Source: UBA5066 sp046331465 (GTDB taxonomy: Bacteria; Acidobacteriota; Thermoanaerobaculia; UBA5066). Taken from it: a DNA stretch of 64,000 bases. The notes beneath the pieces were generated by a model. The model did no database searches, had not been told where the DNA came from, and saw only the letters and a program-made list of their open reading frames with translations. Where the stretch lies: the NCBI GenBank assembly GCA_046331465.1, contig JAXLQV010000001.1, positions 186,001 to 250,000 of the forward strand, in the 5' to 3' direction. Shown piece by piece: positions 43,300-52,900 of this stretch (position 1 is its first letter; each line of letters begins with the position of its first letter). Made by a program: the position numbers and the translations under genes.

Positions 43300-43856
43300 T
43301 CGACGCGCACCTTTCGGCCCTCGCGGAGACGGCGCTCGCGGCGCGCGCGTCGATGGCGCCCGCCCTCGGGACGGCGTGCGCGGCCGTGGCCGCCGCCGTG
43401 GGCGCGGGGAACAAGGTCCTCGCCTTCGGCAACGGCGGGAGCGCCGTCCAGGCGCAGCACTTCGCGGCCGAGCTCGTCGTCCGCTACAAGGCCGACCGGC
43501 CGGGGCTGCCGTCCGTCGCCCTCACCTGCGACGGCGCGATCCTGACGGCCTGCGCGAACGACTACTCCTACGACTACGTCTTCGCCCGCCAGGTCGAGGC
43601 GCTCGGCCGCCGGGGCGACGTCGCCCTCGCCCTCTCCACCTCCGGGACGAGCCCGAGCGTGGTGAAGGCGCTCGAGGCGGCCCGCGCCCGCGGCCTCGTC
43701 ACCGTCCTCGTCACCGGGCTGCGCGGCGTCGCCGAAGCCGCGAAGTGGGACCACGGAATCGTCGTCCCCTCCGCCGAGACGGCCCACGTCCAGGAGGTGA
43801 CCCTCGCCGTCCTCCACCTCCTCTGCCAGGCGGCCGAGAACGGGGTCAGGTCTTGA
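43296..43856 (+). CDS. gmhA: sedoheptulose-7-phosphate isomerase
   Basis: A 186-residue SIS-domain protein with a GTG start overlapping hldE. GNGGSAVQAQHFAAEL (about 46-61), ALSTSGTSPSV and ETAHVQEVTLAVLHLLC match GmhA, with the Zn/active-site His and Glu in the last block. It converts sedoheptulose-7-phosphate to D-glycero-D-manno-heptose-7-phosphate, the first step of the pathway. The final codons and the stop lie inside a repeat element beginning at 43840, so the C-terminal tail seems to have been rewritten by the insertion; the fold itself should be complete. Confidence 0.93.
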   Translation: MIDAHLSALAETALAARASMAPALGTACAAVAAAVGAGNKVLAFGNGGSAVQAQHFAAELVVRYKADRPGLPSVALTCDGAILTACANDYSYDYVFARQVEALGRRGDVALALSTSGTSPSVVKALEAARARGLVTVLVTGLRGVAEAAKWDHGIVVPSAETAHVQEVTLAVLHLLCQAAENGVRS

Positions 43857-43908
43857 TTTTCTACTTTACGCCGAGCGCGTAGAGTGTAGAACGCAGACCA
43901 GACCCCGT
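43840..43908. repeat. REP-like hairpin element overlapping end of gmhA
   Basis: The ends 43840-43853 and 43895-43908 pair over 13 bp with one mismatch, and an inner imperfect stem adds more pairing. The element starts inside gmhA and supplies its stop codon. A related half-copy lies at 11015-11042 in inverted orientation. The sequence type is like REP elements associated with IS200-like REP transposases; none is in the window. It also sits between convergent genes and may terminate both. Confidence 0.8.
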
Positions 43909-43916
43909 CCTGGGGC

Positions 43917-44936
43917 CTAGGGCTCGAGGACGTCGGAGACGAGGACGCCCGTCATGCAGGCGTGGTCGAGCGGGCAGCGCCGGAAACGGCAGGGAGCGCA
44001 GGGGACGCGGCGGCGGGCGACGCGGAGGCGGACGGGGAGGCCGTCGGGGCGGGGGCCGTCCCACGGTCGCGTCGCGTCGGGGTCCGTCGGACCGAAGACG
44101 ACGGTCGTCGGCGTGCCGGCCGCGTTCGCGAGGTGCGCGAGCCCCGAGTCGTTCCCGACGAAGAGCGCGGCCTCCGCGACGACGCCGAGGACCTCGGGGA
44201 GCGAGGTCTTCCCGGCGAGGTCGACGACCGAGGCGGCGGAGGCGAGCGCGGCGACGCGCGCGTTCATCGGCGCCTCGGCTTCGCTCCCGAGGAGGACGAC
44301 GGGGAGGCCGCGCTCGCGCGCGAGGCGGTCGAAGAGCGCCGCGAAGCGCCCTTCCGGCCAGCGCTTCGCCTCGTGGGCGAACGAGGCGACGTGGGCCGCG
44401 GCGAAGGGGCCCTTCGGGAGCCCCGCCTCCGCGAGCCGGGCGCGCGCCGAGCGGCGGACGGCCTCGGAGACGCGCCACGTCGCGTCGGGGACCCCGGGCA
44501 TCGGGACTCCGGTCGCCGCCACGAGGCGGAGGTGCTTCCAGACCTCGTGCTCGCCCGGGCGGAGCGCGAGGTCGACCGGGTGCGTCAGGAGCGGGGAGCG
44601 GAAGTCCCCGCGGTAGCCCCAGCGCTCGGGAATCCCCGCGCGGAACGCCGTCCAGGCCGTGGCGAAGCTGCGGGGCAGGAGGATCGCGCGGTCGAAGCCC
44701 TTCTCGCGGAGCTCGGCGGCGAGCGTCTCGCGCCCGCGTGTCCCGGCATGCCGCCCCTTCGGCTCCTCGACGAGGACCTCGTCGACCTCCGGGAGGAGGC
44801 GGTAGAGCGCGGCGACCCAGGGCCGCGCGAGGACGGCGATCCGGTCGCCCGCGTGGTGGGCGCGGAGGGCACGGAGGGCGGGAAGCGAGATCACGACGTC
44901 GCCGACCCAGTTCGTCGCCCGGAGGAGGATCTTCAT
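43917..44936 (-). CDS. waaF: LPS heptosyltransferase (glycosyltransferase family 9)
   Basis: A 339-residue GT9 protein. MKILLRATNWVGDVVISLPAL at the N-terminus and FVGNDSGLAHLANAAGTPTTVVFGPTDP (about 256-283) near the C-terminus are the family hallmarks. It transfers heptose from ADP-heptose to the inner LPS core at the cytoplasmic face of the membrane. Cys-rich CAPCRFRRCPLDHACM at the end, with conserved spacing, is seen in WaaF-type proteins of several phyla. Heptosyltransferase II rather than I is suggested by that tail but not proven. The start overlaps the stop of the upstream glycosyltransferase gene. Confidence 0.88.
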   Translation of the reverse strand: MKILLRATNWVGDVVISLPALRALRAHHAGDRIAVLARPWVAALYRLLPEVDEVLVEEPKGRHAGTRGRETLAAELREKGFDRAILLPRSFATAWTAFRAGIPERWGYRGDFRSPLLTHPVDLALRPGEHEVWKHLRLVAATGVPMPGVPDATWRVSEAVRRSARARLAEAGLPKGPFAAAHVASFAHEAKRWPEGRFAALFDRLARERGLPVVLLGSEAEAPMNARVAALASAASVVDLAGKTSLPEVLGVVAEAALFVGNDSGLAHLANAAGTPTTVVFGPTDPDATRPWDGPRPDGLPVRLRVARRRVPCAPCRFRRCPLDHACMTGVLVSDVLEP

Positions 44937-45991
44937 GAAGCCCTCGCGGCCTTCCTGAGCTCGGCCTCGACGAGCGTCGCCGTCCGTTCTGTCGTCCTTC
45001 CGGCGACGGCCGAGCGTCCCGCGGCGACGAGCGCCGCGCGTGCGCCGTCGTCGGCGAGGAGCCGCCGCGCCTCGTCGGCCCACGCGCCGGCGTCGAGCGT
45101 CGGGACGAGGCGTCCGCACGCGCCGCCGCGCGTCAGCTCCGCGACGCCGCCGGTGTCGTGGGCGAGGACGGCGCATCCCGCGGCCATCGCCTCGAGGAGG
45201 ACGAGCGGCGCGGCCTCGCTCTCGCTCGGGAGGAGGAGGAGGTGGCTCGCGGCGAGCCGGGGAGCGACGTCCTCGACGCGCCCCTCGAACGTGCAGCGCT
45301 CGAGGATGCCGAGGCTCCGCGCGCGCTCCTCCACGCGCGGTCGGTCGCGCCCGTCGCCGAGAAACGTCGCGCGGGCGTCCATCCCCGCTCCGGCGAGCCG
45401 CGCGAGGACGTCGACCACGATCGCCTGCCCCTTGCGCCCGTCGAAGGCCCCGGCGTGGACGAGCCGGTGCGGCGGGGCCGGGGCCGCGGGGCTCTCGACG
45501 AACGCCGCGGCCGGGAGGCCGTCGGGGACGACGCGGATCTTCTCCGCCGGCACGCCGTAGCCGAGGAGGGCCGAGCCGGCCGCCTCCGAGACCGCGAGGA
45601 AGCGTTCGGGGACCGCGTACTTCAGGTGCGCGAACGGCTGCCGCCCGGGGACGAAGACGACCCTCCGGTGGACGACCAGCGGAACCGTCCGGGCCGCGCC
45701 GCTCCAGACGGCGGCGCCGTGCGCCTTCGCGTCCCCTGCCCAGACGACCTCGGGGCGGAACCGCCGGACCTCGCGCGCGAACCGGACGAGGAGGCGCGGG
45801 GAGACCTCGGCCCCCTCGGGGAGGAGAACGACCTCGAGCCCCGCGGCGGAGGCGCGCGCGGCGAGCTCGGAGCCGGCGGAGGCGCCGACGCTCACCGCGT
45901 GACCGCGCGCGGCGAGCTCGCGCGAGACGTGCAGCGTCTGTCCCTGCCCGCCGCGCCACTGGCGGCCGAGGTCGACGGCGAGGATCCGCAC
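44933..45991 (-). CDS. glycosyltransferase family 4
   Basis: A 352-residue GT-B glycosyltransferase with a GTG start. GRQWRGGQGQTLHVSRELAARGH (about 9-31) is the acceptor-side Gly-rich loop, HAGAFDGRKGQAIVVDVL marks the start of the donor domain, and SESEAAPLVLLEAMAAGCAVLAHDTGGVAE (about 269-298) is the ExxxxxxxE donor site. It probably adds a sugar to the LPS core, given that its partner WaaF follows by a 4-base overlap. The start lies 7 nt after TATCCT on the minus strand, so this operon appears to be leaderless and to overlap the opposite promoter. Confidence 0.85.
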   Translation of the reverse strand: MRILAVDLGRQWRGGQGQTLHVSRELAARGHAVSVGASAGSELAARASAAGLEVVLLPEGAEVSPRLLVRFAREVRRFRPEVVWAGDAKAHGAAVWSGAARTVPLVVHRRVVFVPGRQPFAHLKYAVPERFLAVSEAAGSALLGYGVPAEKIRVVPDGLPAAAFVESPAAPAPPHRLVHAGAFDGRKGQAIVVDVLARLAGAGMDARATFLGDGRDRPRVEERARSLGILERCTFEGRVEDVAPRLAASHLLLLPSESEAAPLVLLEAMAAGCAVLAHDTGGVAELTRGGACGRLVPTLDAGAWADEARRLLADDGARAALVAAGRSAVAGRTTERTATLVEAELRKAARAS

Positions 45992-45998
45992 GGCGTCG

Positions 45999-46006
45999 AG
46001 GATAAT
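45999..46006. promoter_or_regulatory. overlapping divergent -10 boxes between two glycosyltransferase genes
   Basis: GATAAT (46001-46006, plus) lies 6 nt before the rightward GTG, and TATCCT (46004-45999, minus) lies 7 nt before the leftward GTG. The two hexamers share 4 base pairs. The whole gap between start codons is 21 bp. Confidence 0.55.
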
Positions 46007-46012
46007 CGACCG

Positions 46013-46786
46013 GTGCGGCCCCCCGTCTCCGTCGTCTTCATGGTGAAGGACGAGGCCGACCGGCTCGGGCCGTCGCTGGAGTCGGTCCGCTGGGCCGACG
46101 AGGTCCTCGTCGTCGACACCGGCTCCTCGGACGGGACCGTCGCGCTCGCGAGAGCCGCCGGGGCGCGCGTCGAGTCGGTCCCGTGGGAGGGGTACGTCGC
46201 GTCGCGCAACCGGGCGCTCGCCCTCGCGACGCACGACTGGGTCCTCGTCCTCGACGCGGACGAGCGCGTCCCGGAGGCGCTCGCCCGCGCCGTCCTCGCC
46301 GCGGTCGACGCGCCCGGCGACGCCGCGGGGTTCCGGATGCCGCGGCTGTCTCACGTCGGCGGGCGGCCGATCCGGCACGGCACCTGGTGGCCCGACCGCA
46401 AGCTCCGCCTCGGCCTCCGCGCGCGCGGATTCCGCGCGGGAGGAGGCCGGGTCCACGAGACGATCGAGGTCGACGGCGTGGTGCGGGACCTCGACGACCC
46501 GCTCCTCCACTTCCCCTACCGCGACCTCTCCGACGCGATCCGGAAGGCGACGGCCTACGCGCGGTCGGCGGCGCTCGACCGCTTCGACCGCGGCCACCGG
46601 GGAAGCCTCCTCGCCCTCCTCTTCCGCCCGCCGTTCGAATTCCTCCGCTGCTGGCTCTTCCGCGGCGGCTTCCTCGACGGCCGCGCCGGCTTCGGCGTCG
46701 CCCTCCTGCACGCCGTCAGCCACCTGCTCCGGGCCGCGTTCCTCGTCGAGGAGACGGAGAAGGAGAAGGCCCGGCTCCGGGGCTGA
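46013..46786 (+). CDS. glycosyltransferase family 2, LPS-core type
   Basis: A 257-residue GT-A glycosyltransferase with a GTG start. VSVVFMVKDEADRLGPSLESV (about 5-25) and VLVVDTGSSDGTVALA (about 32-47) are the family 2 opening, and VLVLDADERVP has the DxD metal-binding motif. The later HVGGRPIRHGTWWPDRKLRL block matches WaaE/KdtX-type proteins that add glucose to the inner core. A hydrophobic C-terminal stretch suggests membrane attachment. The gene faces GT4/waaF with only 21 bp between the start codons. Confidence 0.88.
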   Translation: MRPPVSVVFMVKDEADRLGPSLESVRWADEVLVVDTGSSDGTVALARAAGARVESVPWEGYVASRNRALALATHDWVLVLDADERVPEALARAVLAAVDAPGDAAGFRMPRLSHVGGRPIRHGTWWPDRKLRLGLRARGFRAGGGRVHETIEVDGVVRDLDDPLLHFPYRDLSDAIRKATAYARSAALDRFDRGHRGSLLALLFRPPFEFLRCWLFRGGFLDGRAGFGVALLHAVSHLLRAAFLVEETEKEKARLRG

Positions 46787-46789
46787 CTC

Positions 46790-49483
46790 TCAGCGCGGCG
46801 CGACCGGCAGCGGCGCGAGGCCCGAGGGGTCGTTCGAGGCGTTGTCGATCCGCGCGACCGAGGCGACGACCGACCCGCTCTCCGGGACGACGAGGAGCGT
46901 CGCGCCGTCGACGTTCCCCCCGGGGAAAAGCGACGCGACGGAGTCGAGCTGGACGACGCGCCCCGCGCCGACGTCGACGAGGAGCTCTCCGCGCCGGCCG
47001 TCGGCCGCGAGGAGGACGAGACGGACGCGCGCGGCGCCGCCCGGTGCGGCGAGGACGAGGTTCGAGCGGGCCGCGGCCGACTCGTCGACGCCCGCGAACG
47101 CGACGGGGCGGCCCGGCGCGGCCTCCTCGCCTTGCGGGACGCAAGGCAGGTCCTGCGAGGAGGGGCCGGTCTCCGGCTCGCTGCGCGTCACCGCGAGCGG
47201 GAGGATCGGCGCCGACGACGCGAGGAGGAGCGCCCCGGCGCCGGGCGCCTTCGACGGGAAGAGCGCGCCGAGGAGGTCGGCGACGACGCGGGGCTCGCCC
47301 GCTCCGAGGACGAGCCTCGCGGTCTCGGGAGCGCTCCCGTCGCGCGGGAGGAGCGTCGCGTCGACCTCGGCCCCGTCCGGCGCGTCGAGAAAGAGGTCGC
47401 TCCGGAAGAAGGCGCCGTTCCGCCCCTCCGCCGAGGCGACGGCCGGGACGGTCCACGCGGGCGCGGCGGAGCCGAGCGGGAGCGCCGGGACGCGCCACGG
47501 GTCGTTCGTCGCGCCGTTCGAGACGGCCGTCCCGTAGAGCTGGACCCGCCCCGAGAGGACTGTCACGCGGAGCGACGTGCCCGGCTCGGCGGACGCGAGG
47601 AGGTCGTCGAGCTGCCTCCGCTCGAGCGGCGCGAGGCCGACGCGAACCGCGCGGAGCGACGCGCCGGAGGGACCGACGACCGCGACGTCGGCCGAGGAGG
47701 GCTCGAACGGCGCGAAGAGGGAGACGTTGAGCCGCTCGGCGCGGGGCTCCCGCGGCCCGAAGAGGAGCGCGGTCGCGCCGCTCCCGAGGACGCTCGCCGA
47801 CGCGGGGGCGACGGGGAACGAGAGGCCGTAGGTGCCGGCGGCGGTCACGTTGAAGACGCGCGCCGAGGCGGCGGCGGCGGCGGGGTCGCCGGAGACGACG
47901 CGGAGGCGGAGCGGCGAGGCGACGCGCGCCGTCCCCGGGGCGAGGTCGCCGCTGGCGAGGGACCGGCTCGAGAGGGGCGCGACCTCGAGGGTGAGAGGCG
48001 ATGCGGCGCCGTCGAGGAGGAGCGACTCGAGGAGGAGCGGCGCCCCCGACGCGTTGCCGACGGTGAGCGAGGTCTCGTAGCGCGCGCCGTTCGCGCCGTC
48101 GGCCCTCACGAGCGCGGGGACGAGGAGGTCTCCCTCGGCGACGGGACCGGGAGGGGCGGGCGAGAGGACGAGGAGGGAGCCGCCGGCCCGCGGCGCGAGC
48201 GCCGCGAGGAGAACGCCCTCGGTCGTCCGCGCGGGGGCGAGGGGAGCGCCGTCGAGCGTCGCGGAGAGCGCGGGGGGGAAGCGGCCGGCGAGCGCGAGGT
48301 CGAGCCGCGGCCCGCCGGAGAGACGGACCGCGAGGCTCCGCGCCGGGTCGAGGCCGGCCGCGGCGAGGTCGATCCGGGCGCTCACGGGGCCCTCTACGGC
48401 GAGGTCGAGGGCGTTCGCGTCCGCGTCCGCGCGCGCGTCGAGGAGGGCCCTCGTCCCGTCGGGCTCCGAGGTCCGCGCGAGGCGTGCCCAGTGGAACGTC
48501 CTCTCCCGCGCGCCGAACGAGACGCCGACGACGCGCGCGGGGCGCGCGGCGCGGACCCGCCCGAGCGCCGCGTCGAAGAGGACCCCCGGCGGCAGGAGCG
48601 CGAGCTGGTCGTGCCCGACCCCCTCGGGGAACGAGGCCGAGAAGGCGTAGCCCGCCGGGTCGCCCGCGCGGAGCTCGGAGAGCGTCGGCACGCGCCCGCG
48701 CGCGTCGGCGAAGCCGGGCGTCACCGAGACGTGGTGCCCGTTGCGGTAGGGGAAGAAGGAGGTCGAGTCGGGGACGTTGTCGTCGGCCTGCCCGTGGAGG
48801 ACGGCGACGAAGAGGTTCCGCGCGTTCGGCAGGAGGAAGCGGGGCGAGAGCTCGAACCAGCGCGCGAGGACCGCGCCGCCGAGCGAGGGCGGCCCGCCGG
48901 CGGCGGCGAGGTAGTCGGGGAACGACGGCGACCAGACCTGCCCCTGGAACGCGTCGGTCGGGCCGGCCGCGTCGACGAGGGCGGCGAAGCGGGTCGGGTT
49001 GAGGAGCCCGATCGTCAGCGCGCCCCGCCCTCCCTGCGAGAAGCCGACGAGCGAGACGCGGTCCGGGTCGGCCGGCGCGCGGGCGAGGACGTCGTCGAGG
49101 CAGGCGAGGACGTCCGTCTCGTCGGGGACGCCGTCGGCGCCGTCGACGTACTCCGTCGACGGGACGCCGGTTCCGCCCGGCACGATCCGCCCTTCCCAGA
49201 AGACGAGGAGGGCGCCGCGGGCGTCGGCCTCGGCGAAGATCTCCGGCCGCTGGAACTGCCTCCTCGTCCCGCCCCGCCCGTGCAGGAAGAGGACGGCCGG
49301 AAGGGGCGAGGTCCCGTCCCACGTCTCCGGGATCCGGAACGCGTACTCGCGCGCCGCGCCGTCGGCAGGGGAGACGTACGGGAGGGTGACCAGGGTGCCG
49401 GGGACGAAGCCCGACGCCGCCGTCGCGGCGGGAAGGAGGGCGAGCGATGCGAGGAGCGCGGCCCCGCGGAGGAGTCGGCCCAC
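46790..49483 (-). CDS. secreted alpha/beta-hydrolase with large C-terminal extension
   Basis: An 897-residue exported protein. A signal peptide (about 22 residues) is followed by a polyhydroxybutyrate-depolymerase/carboxylesterase-like hydrolase domain: PAVLFLHGRGGTRRQFQRPE with the oxyanion region (about 65-84), VSLVGFSQGGRGALTIGLLN with the nucleophile Ser (about 148) and DDNVPDSTSFF with acid-residue candidates, then GVGHDQL as the His. After about residue 310, the chain consists of several repetitive beta-rich segments of unknown type, full of VALPL- and LDLALAG-like strands. The substrate is unknown. Convergent with the glycosyltransferase by 3 bases. Composition fits surrounding genes. 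Confidence 0.65.
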   Translation of the reverse strand: MGRLLRGAALLASLALLPAATAASGFVPGTLVTLPYVSPADGAAREYAFRIPETWDGTSPLPAVLFLHGRGGTRRQFQRPEIFAEADARGALLVFWEGRIVPGGTGVPSTEYVDGADGVPDETDVLACLDDVLARAPADPDRVSLVGFSQGGRGALTIGLLNPTRFAALVDAAGPTDAFQGQVWSPSFPDYLAAAGGPPSLGGAVLARWFELSPRFLLPNARNLFVAVLHGQADDNVPDSTSFFPYRNGHHVSVTPGFADARGRVPTLSELRAGDPAGYAFSASFPEGVGHDQLALLPPGVLFDAALGRVRAARPARVVGVSFGARERTFHWARLARTSEPDGTRALLDARADADANALDLAVEGPVSARIDLAAAGLDPARSLAVRLSGGPRLDLALAGRFPPALSATLDGAPLAPARTTEGVLLAALAPRAGGSLLVLSPAPPGPVAEGDLLVPALVRADGANGARYETSLTVGNASGAPLLLESLLLDGAASPLTLEVAPLSSRSLASGDLAPGTARVASPLRLRVVSGDPAAAAASARVFNVTAAGTYGLSFPVAPASASVLGSGATALLFGPREPRAERLNVSLFAPFEPSSADVAVVGPSGASLRAVRVGLAPLERRQLDDLLASAEPGTSLRVTVLSGRVQLYGTAVSNGATNDPWRVPALPLGSAAPAWTVPAVASAEGRNGAFFRSDLFLDAPDGAEVDATLLPRDGSAPETARLVLGAGEPRVVADLLGALFPSKAPGAGALLLASSAPILPLAVTRSEPETGPSSQDLPCVPQGEEAAPGRPVAFAGVDESAAARSNLVLAAPGGAARVRLVLLAADGRRGELLVDVGAGRVVQLDSVASLFPGGNVDGATLLVVPESGSVVASVARIDNASNDPSGLAPLPVAPR

Positions 49484-49487
49484 GGGC

Positions 49488-49904
49488 TCACTCCCCGAGG
49501 ACGTGGACGACGAGCGTCCGGCGGTGCGGCGCCGCCCGGTGCTCGGCGAGGTAGATCCCCTGCCACGTCCCGAGCGCGAGCCGGCCCCCCGTGACCGGGA
49601 TCGTCTCGCTCGAACGGGTCACGGCGCTCCGGAGGTGCGCCGCCATGTCGTCGTCCCCTTCCGTGTCGTGCGCGTAGCGCGGGTCGCCGTCGGGGGCGAG
49701 GCGCGCGAGCCAGGCGAGGAGGTCGGCGCGGGCCGACGGGTCGGCGTTCTCCTGGAGGACGAGGCTCGCCGAGGTGTGGGGGCAGAAGACGACGCAGAGG
49801 CCGGTCGCGACGCCGCTCCTCGCGACGACCGCCGCGACGGCCCCCGTCACCTCGTGGAGCCCCCGGCCGGGGGTCCTCACCTCGAGACGCTCCTGGCGCT
49901 GCAT
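49488..49904 (-). CDS. YjbQ/UPF0047 family protein
   Basis: A 138-residue protein. The family signatures VVFCPHTSASLVLQENAD (about 38-55), YAHDTEGDDDMAAHLRSAV (about 77-95) and LGTWQGIYLAEHR (about 111-123) are complete, with conserved His, Asp and Glu residues. E. coli YjbQ has been reported to carry weak thiamine-phosphate synthase activity, but a physiological role is not settled. The ATG at 49904 begins 11 bases after the stop of the large acyl-CoA-ligase fusion, and the stop lies 4 bases before the next gene, so it is part of a minus-strand operon. Confidence 0.88.
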   Translation of the reverse strand: MQRQERLEVRTPGRGLHEVTGAVAAVVARSGVATGLCVVFCPHTSASLVLQENADPSARADLLAWLARLAPDGDPRYAHDTEGDDDMAAHLRSAVTRSSETIPVTGGRLALGTWQGIYLAEHRAAPHRRTLVVHVLGE

Positions 49905-49915
49905 CGGGGGCGACT

Positions 49916-52900
49916 CTACGCCAGCGCCTCCTCCGCGTCCGCCGGGGCGGGGACGCTCAGGTCGCGCACGAGGCCCCCGTGCCGCCGGTCGAGGCGGAAG
50001 CCGGCGAGCGGGATGTTGCGGAAGGCGAAGTGCGCGAGGAGAGACCTCACGCCGAGCGCCGCGAGGCGCGCGCAGAGGTCGTCGAGGAGCGCCGCGGAGA
50101 GGCCGCGGCCGCGAAGGCTCGGCGCGACGACGATGCCGTCGAGCTGCGCGGCGTCGCCGCCGAGGAGCGAGTACGAGACGCCGCCCGCGATCCGGCCGGC
50201 GGCGTCGAGGACGACGAGGTAGCGCCGCTCGGGGGAGAAGGCGCGCGGCAGGCCGGCCCGCACGAAGAGGCGGTAGAGGCGCCCGACCTCGGCCGCGTCG
50301 ACCGGGTCGCGGACGACCCACGCCGCGTCCAGCCGGTCGACGAGCTCCGTCGCGAGGACGACGTGCTTCACGGCGTCGCCGACGACGGTCACCTCGACGG
50401 GCCGGGCCGACCGCGCCGCGGGGAAGACGAGGCGCGTGAAGGCGTGCCGCTCCTCGTCGCGCCGGAGCGCGGCGTGCAGCGCCTCCAGCTCGACGAGGTG
50501 CGACGGCCGCGCGCCGGGGCGCGCCCGGAGGGCGGCGAGGAGGTGGTCGAAGGCCGAGAGGACCTCGGGCGAGGAGCGGGCGAAGACGGTCCTCCGGAAG
50601 AGGCGGTAACGCGCCTCCTCGCCGAGCGTGTCGACGCGGTAGAGCCTGAGGAGCGACTCGGCCGTCTTCTCCCGCTCGGCGAGAGGGGCCCCGGGCCTCT
50701 CCTCCTCCCACGCCGCGAAGCGCGCGACGGCGGTCTCGAGGGCGAGCGGGACCCGGTCGCCCGGGGCCGAGGCGAGGGCCGCGTCCACGGCGTCGAGGAG
50801 CGCGCCCCACGCCTCCGTCGCCCTCGTCCCGGCGGCCTCCTTGAGCTCGCCGAGGAAGGTGCGCGCCTTCTCCTCGCCGAGCGCCTCGAAGGCGGCGTCG
50901 ACGATCCAGGAGGGGCGGAGCGCCGGGGCGAGGCGCGGCGCGAGCGCGGTCGTCTCGCGGAAGACGTTCCGGAGCATCGGCTCGACGAGGTCGAGCGGGC
51001 CGGTGTACGGCTTCGACCCCGAGATCGAGAGGAGGCAGGCCCCCTCGCGGTAGTCCTCCGCGGGGACGGCGACGTTCGACGGCGCGACGGCGCCGGGGAC
51101 GAGGAGGCGGCCGCTCCGCTCCCACGCGGTGAAGAACGCGGCGAGGGCGCGGACGACGAGGCTCTTCAGGGAGTGCCCCTCGCCGGCGCGGGCGCGGCCG
51201 GGGACGGCGGCGTCGCGGAGCCGCTCGGCGAGCGTCAGCTCGTCGACCCAGGCGAGCGAGAGGGCGCCGAGGTCGGGACGCCAGGAGCCGACGGGCGGGA
51301 CGACGGGCGGCCCCCACGGGTGGCCGGCGAGGGCGATCATCCGGAGCGTCGTCGCCCGCACCGCGTCGGAGTCGAGGTCGCCGCGCACGGTCAGGAGGAG
51401 GTCGTGGTGGGACCCCGCGGCCGTCCTCACCGAGAGGCGGTAGAGGCGGTGGCGGTGGAGCGCGAGGACGGGCGTCACCCAGATCCCCTCGTCGGGGATG
51501 TCCGCGAGGTCGGGCGGGTCGGTCTCGAACGCGAGCTCGATCGACTCGCGGAGGAACGAGGTGCCGAGGAGGAGCGCCTCGAGGGCGCGGACCTCCTCCT
51601 CCGGGAGGCCGTCCCGGAAGCAGAGCTTCCTCCGGCCTTCCGAGACGGGCGGGAGCAGCGCGGAGGCCGCGGCCGTCTCCTCGTGCCACGCGCCGAGGCT
51701 GTCGAAGAGCGCGTTCGCGCGCCGGGCGAGGGCGGGGTCGCCCGCCTGGATCGCCCACGACGCGAGCTCCGCGCGGACGGCGGCGTGGTCCTCGGGGTGG
51801 TGGCGGGCGAACCCGCCGAGGAGCTCCAGGACGTCTCCGAGCGTCTGCCGCGTCACGTCGGGGAGCGGTCCCGTCATCGCCTCGCGGTAGGAGTGGAGGC
51901 GCCGCCGAAGCGCCGTCAGCCTCTCCTCGCCGAGGTCCGCGCGCGCGATGTCGGCGACGCTCTCCTCGGTGAGGAACGGGAGGCCGGAGCGGAGGAAGGC
52001 GGGGAGGATCGCCCCGGTGTCGACGAGCGGGTCGTCGAGGAGGAGGACGCGGTACGCCTCGCAGCGGACCCGGACGTCGGGGTGCCGCGCGAGCGCCTGG
52101 AGGCGCCGCCGGAGGAGCTCGGCCGTCCTCCGGTCGCCCTGCCGGAGGAGCGCCTCGGCGCGCGAGAGCGCCTCGAGCGCCGTGTCGGGCGGTCCGAAGA
52201 GGGCCGCGACGGAGAGGCGGTGGAGCGCGGCGAGCTGCGGCGAGGGGAGCGGCTCGGGAGGCGCGCCGGGATCCCCCTCCGGGACCTCGTCGCGCGCCGG
52301 GAGGAGGACCTCCGCGCAGGAGCCGTGGAGCGGCGTCTCCCAGCCGTCCTTCACCGGGAGGAGGGCCGCGAGCTCGGCGTTGCCGACCCAGAGGAGCGGC
52401 TGCCGGGCGAGGAGCCCGAGGTCGACCTTCCGGCCGGAGCAGCGGTAGGCGAGGCTCCCGACGCGGACCTCCTCGCCGGCCGGGCTCGGGGCGAGCGCCG
52501 CGGACCGACCGCGCCGCCGGTCGACGAGCCGCCCCGCCTCGAGGACGAGGTCCCCCTCGAGGAGCCCGAGGTCGCGGTAGAGCCAGCGCGGGACACTCAC
52601 CGTGACGCCGTCGCCGGAGAGCGTGACGACGCGGCTCCTGTAGAGCCCCTCGATGACCGGGGAGAACGCCTTCTCGATCGCCTTCCGCCGGTACGACCCC
52701 TTCGGCGTCAGCTCCCCCTCCTCGAGCGAGAAGTCGCGCGGGAGGACGGCGAAGTCGACGACGCGCTCGTAGGGGGCGAGGTCGAGGTTCGCGGCGGCGA
52801 CGATCCGGCGGAGGTAGTCGCGCGCCGCCTCGCCGCTCGGGTCGCCGGCGAGGACGGGGTCCCCGGCGTCGGGGACGACGAGGAGGACGTTGTCGTCCCT

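Noticed and set aside
43962..45560. Plus-strand open frame opposite the heptosyltransferase and GT4
   Set aside because: No motif and a biased composition; both minus-strand genes have complete family signatures.
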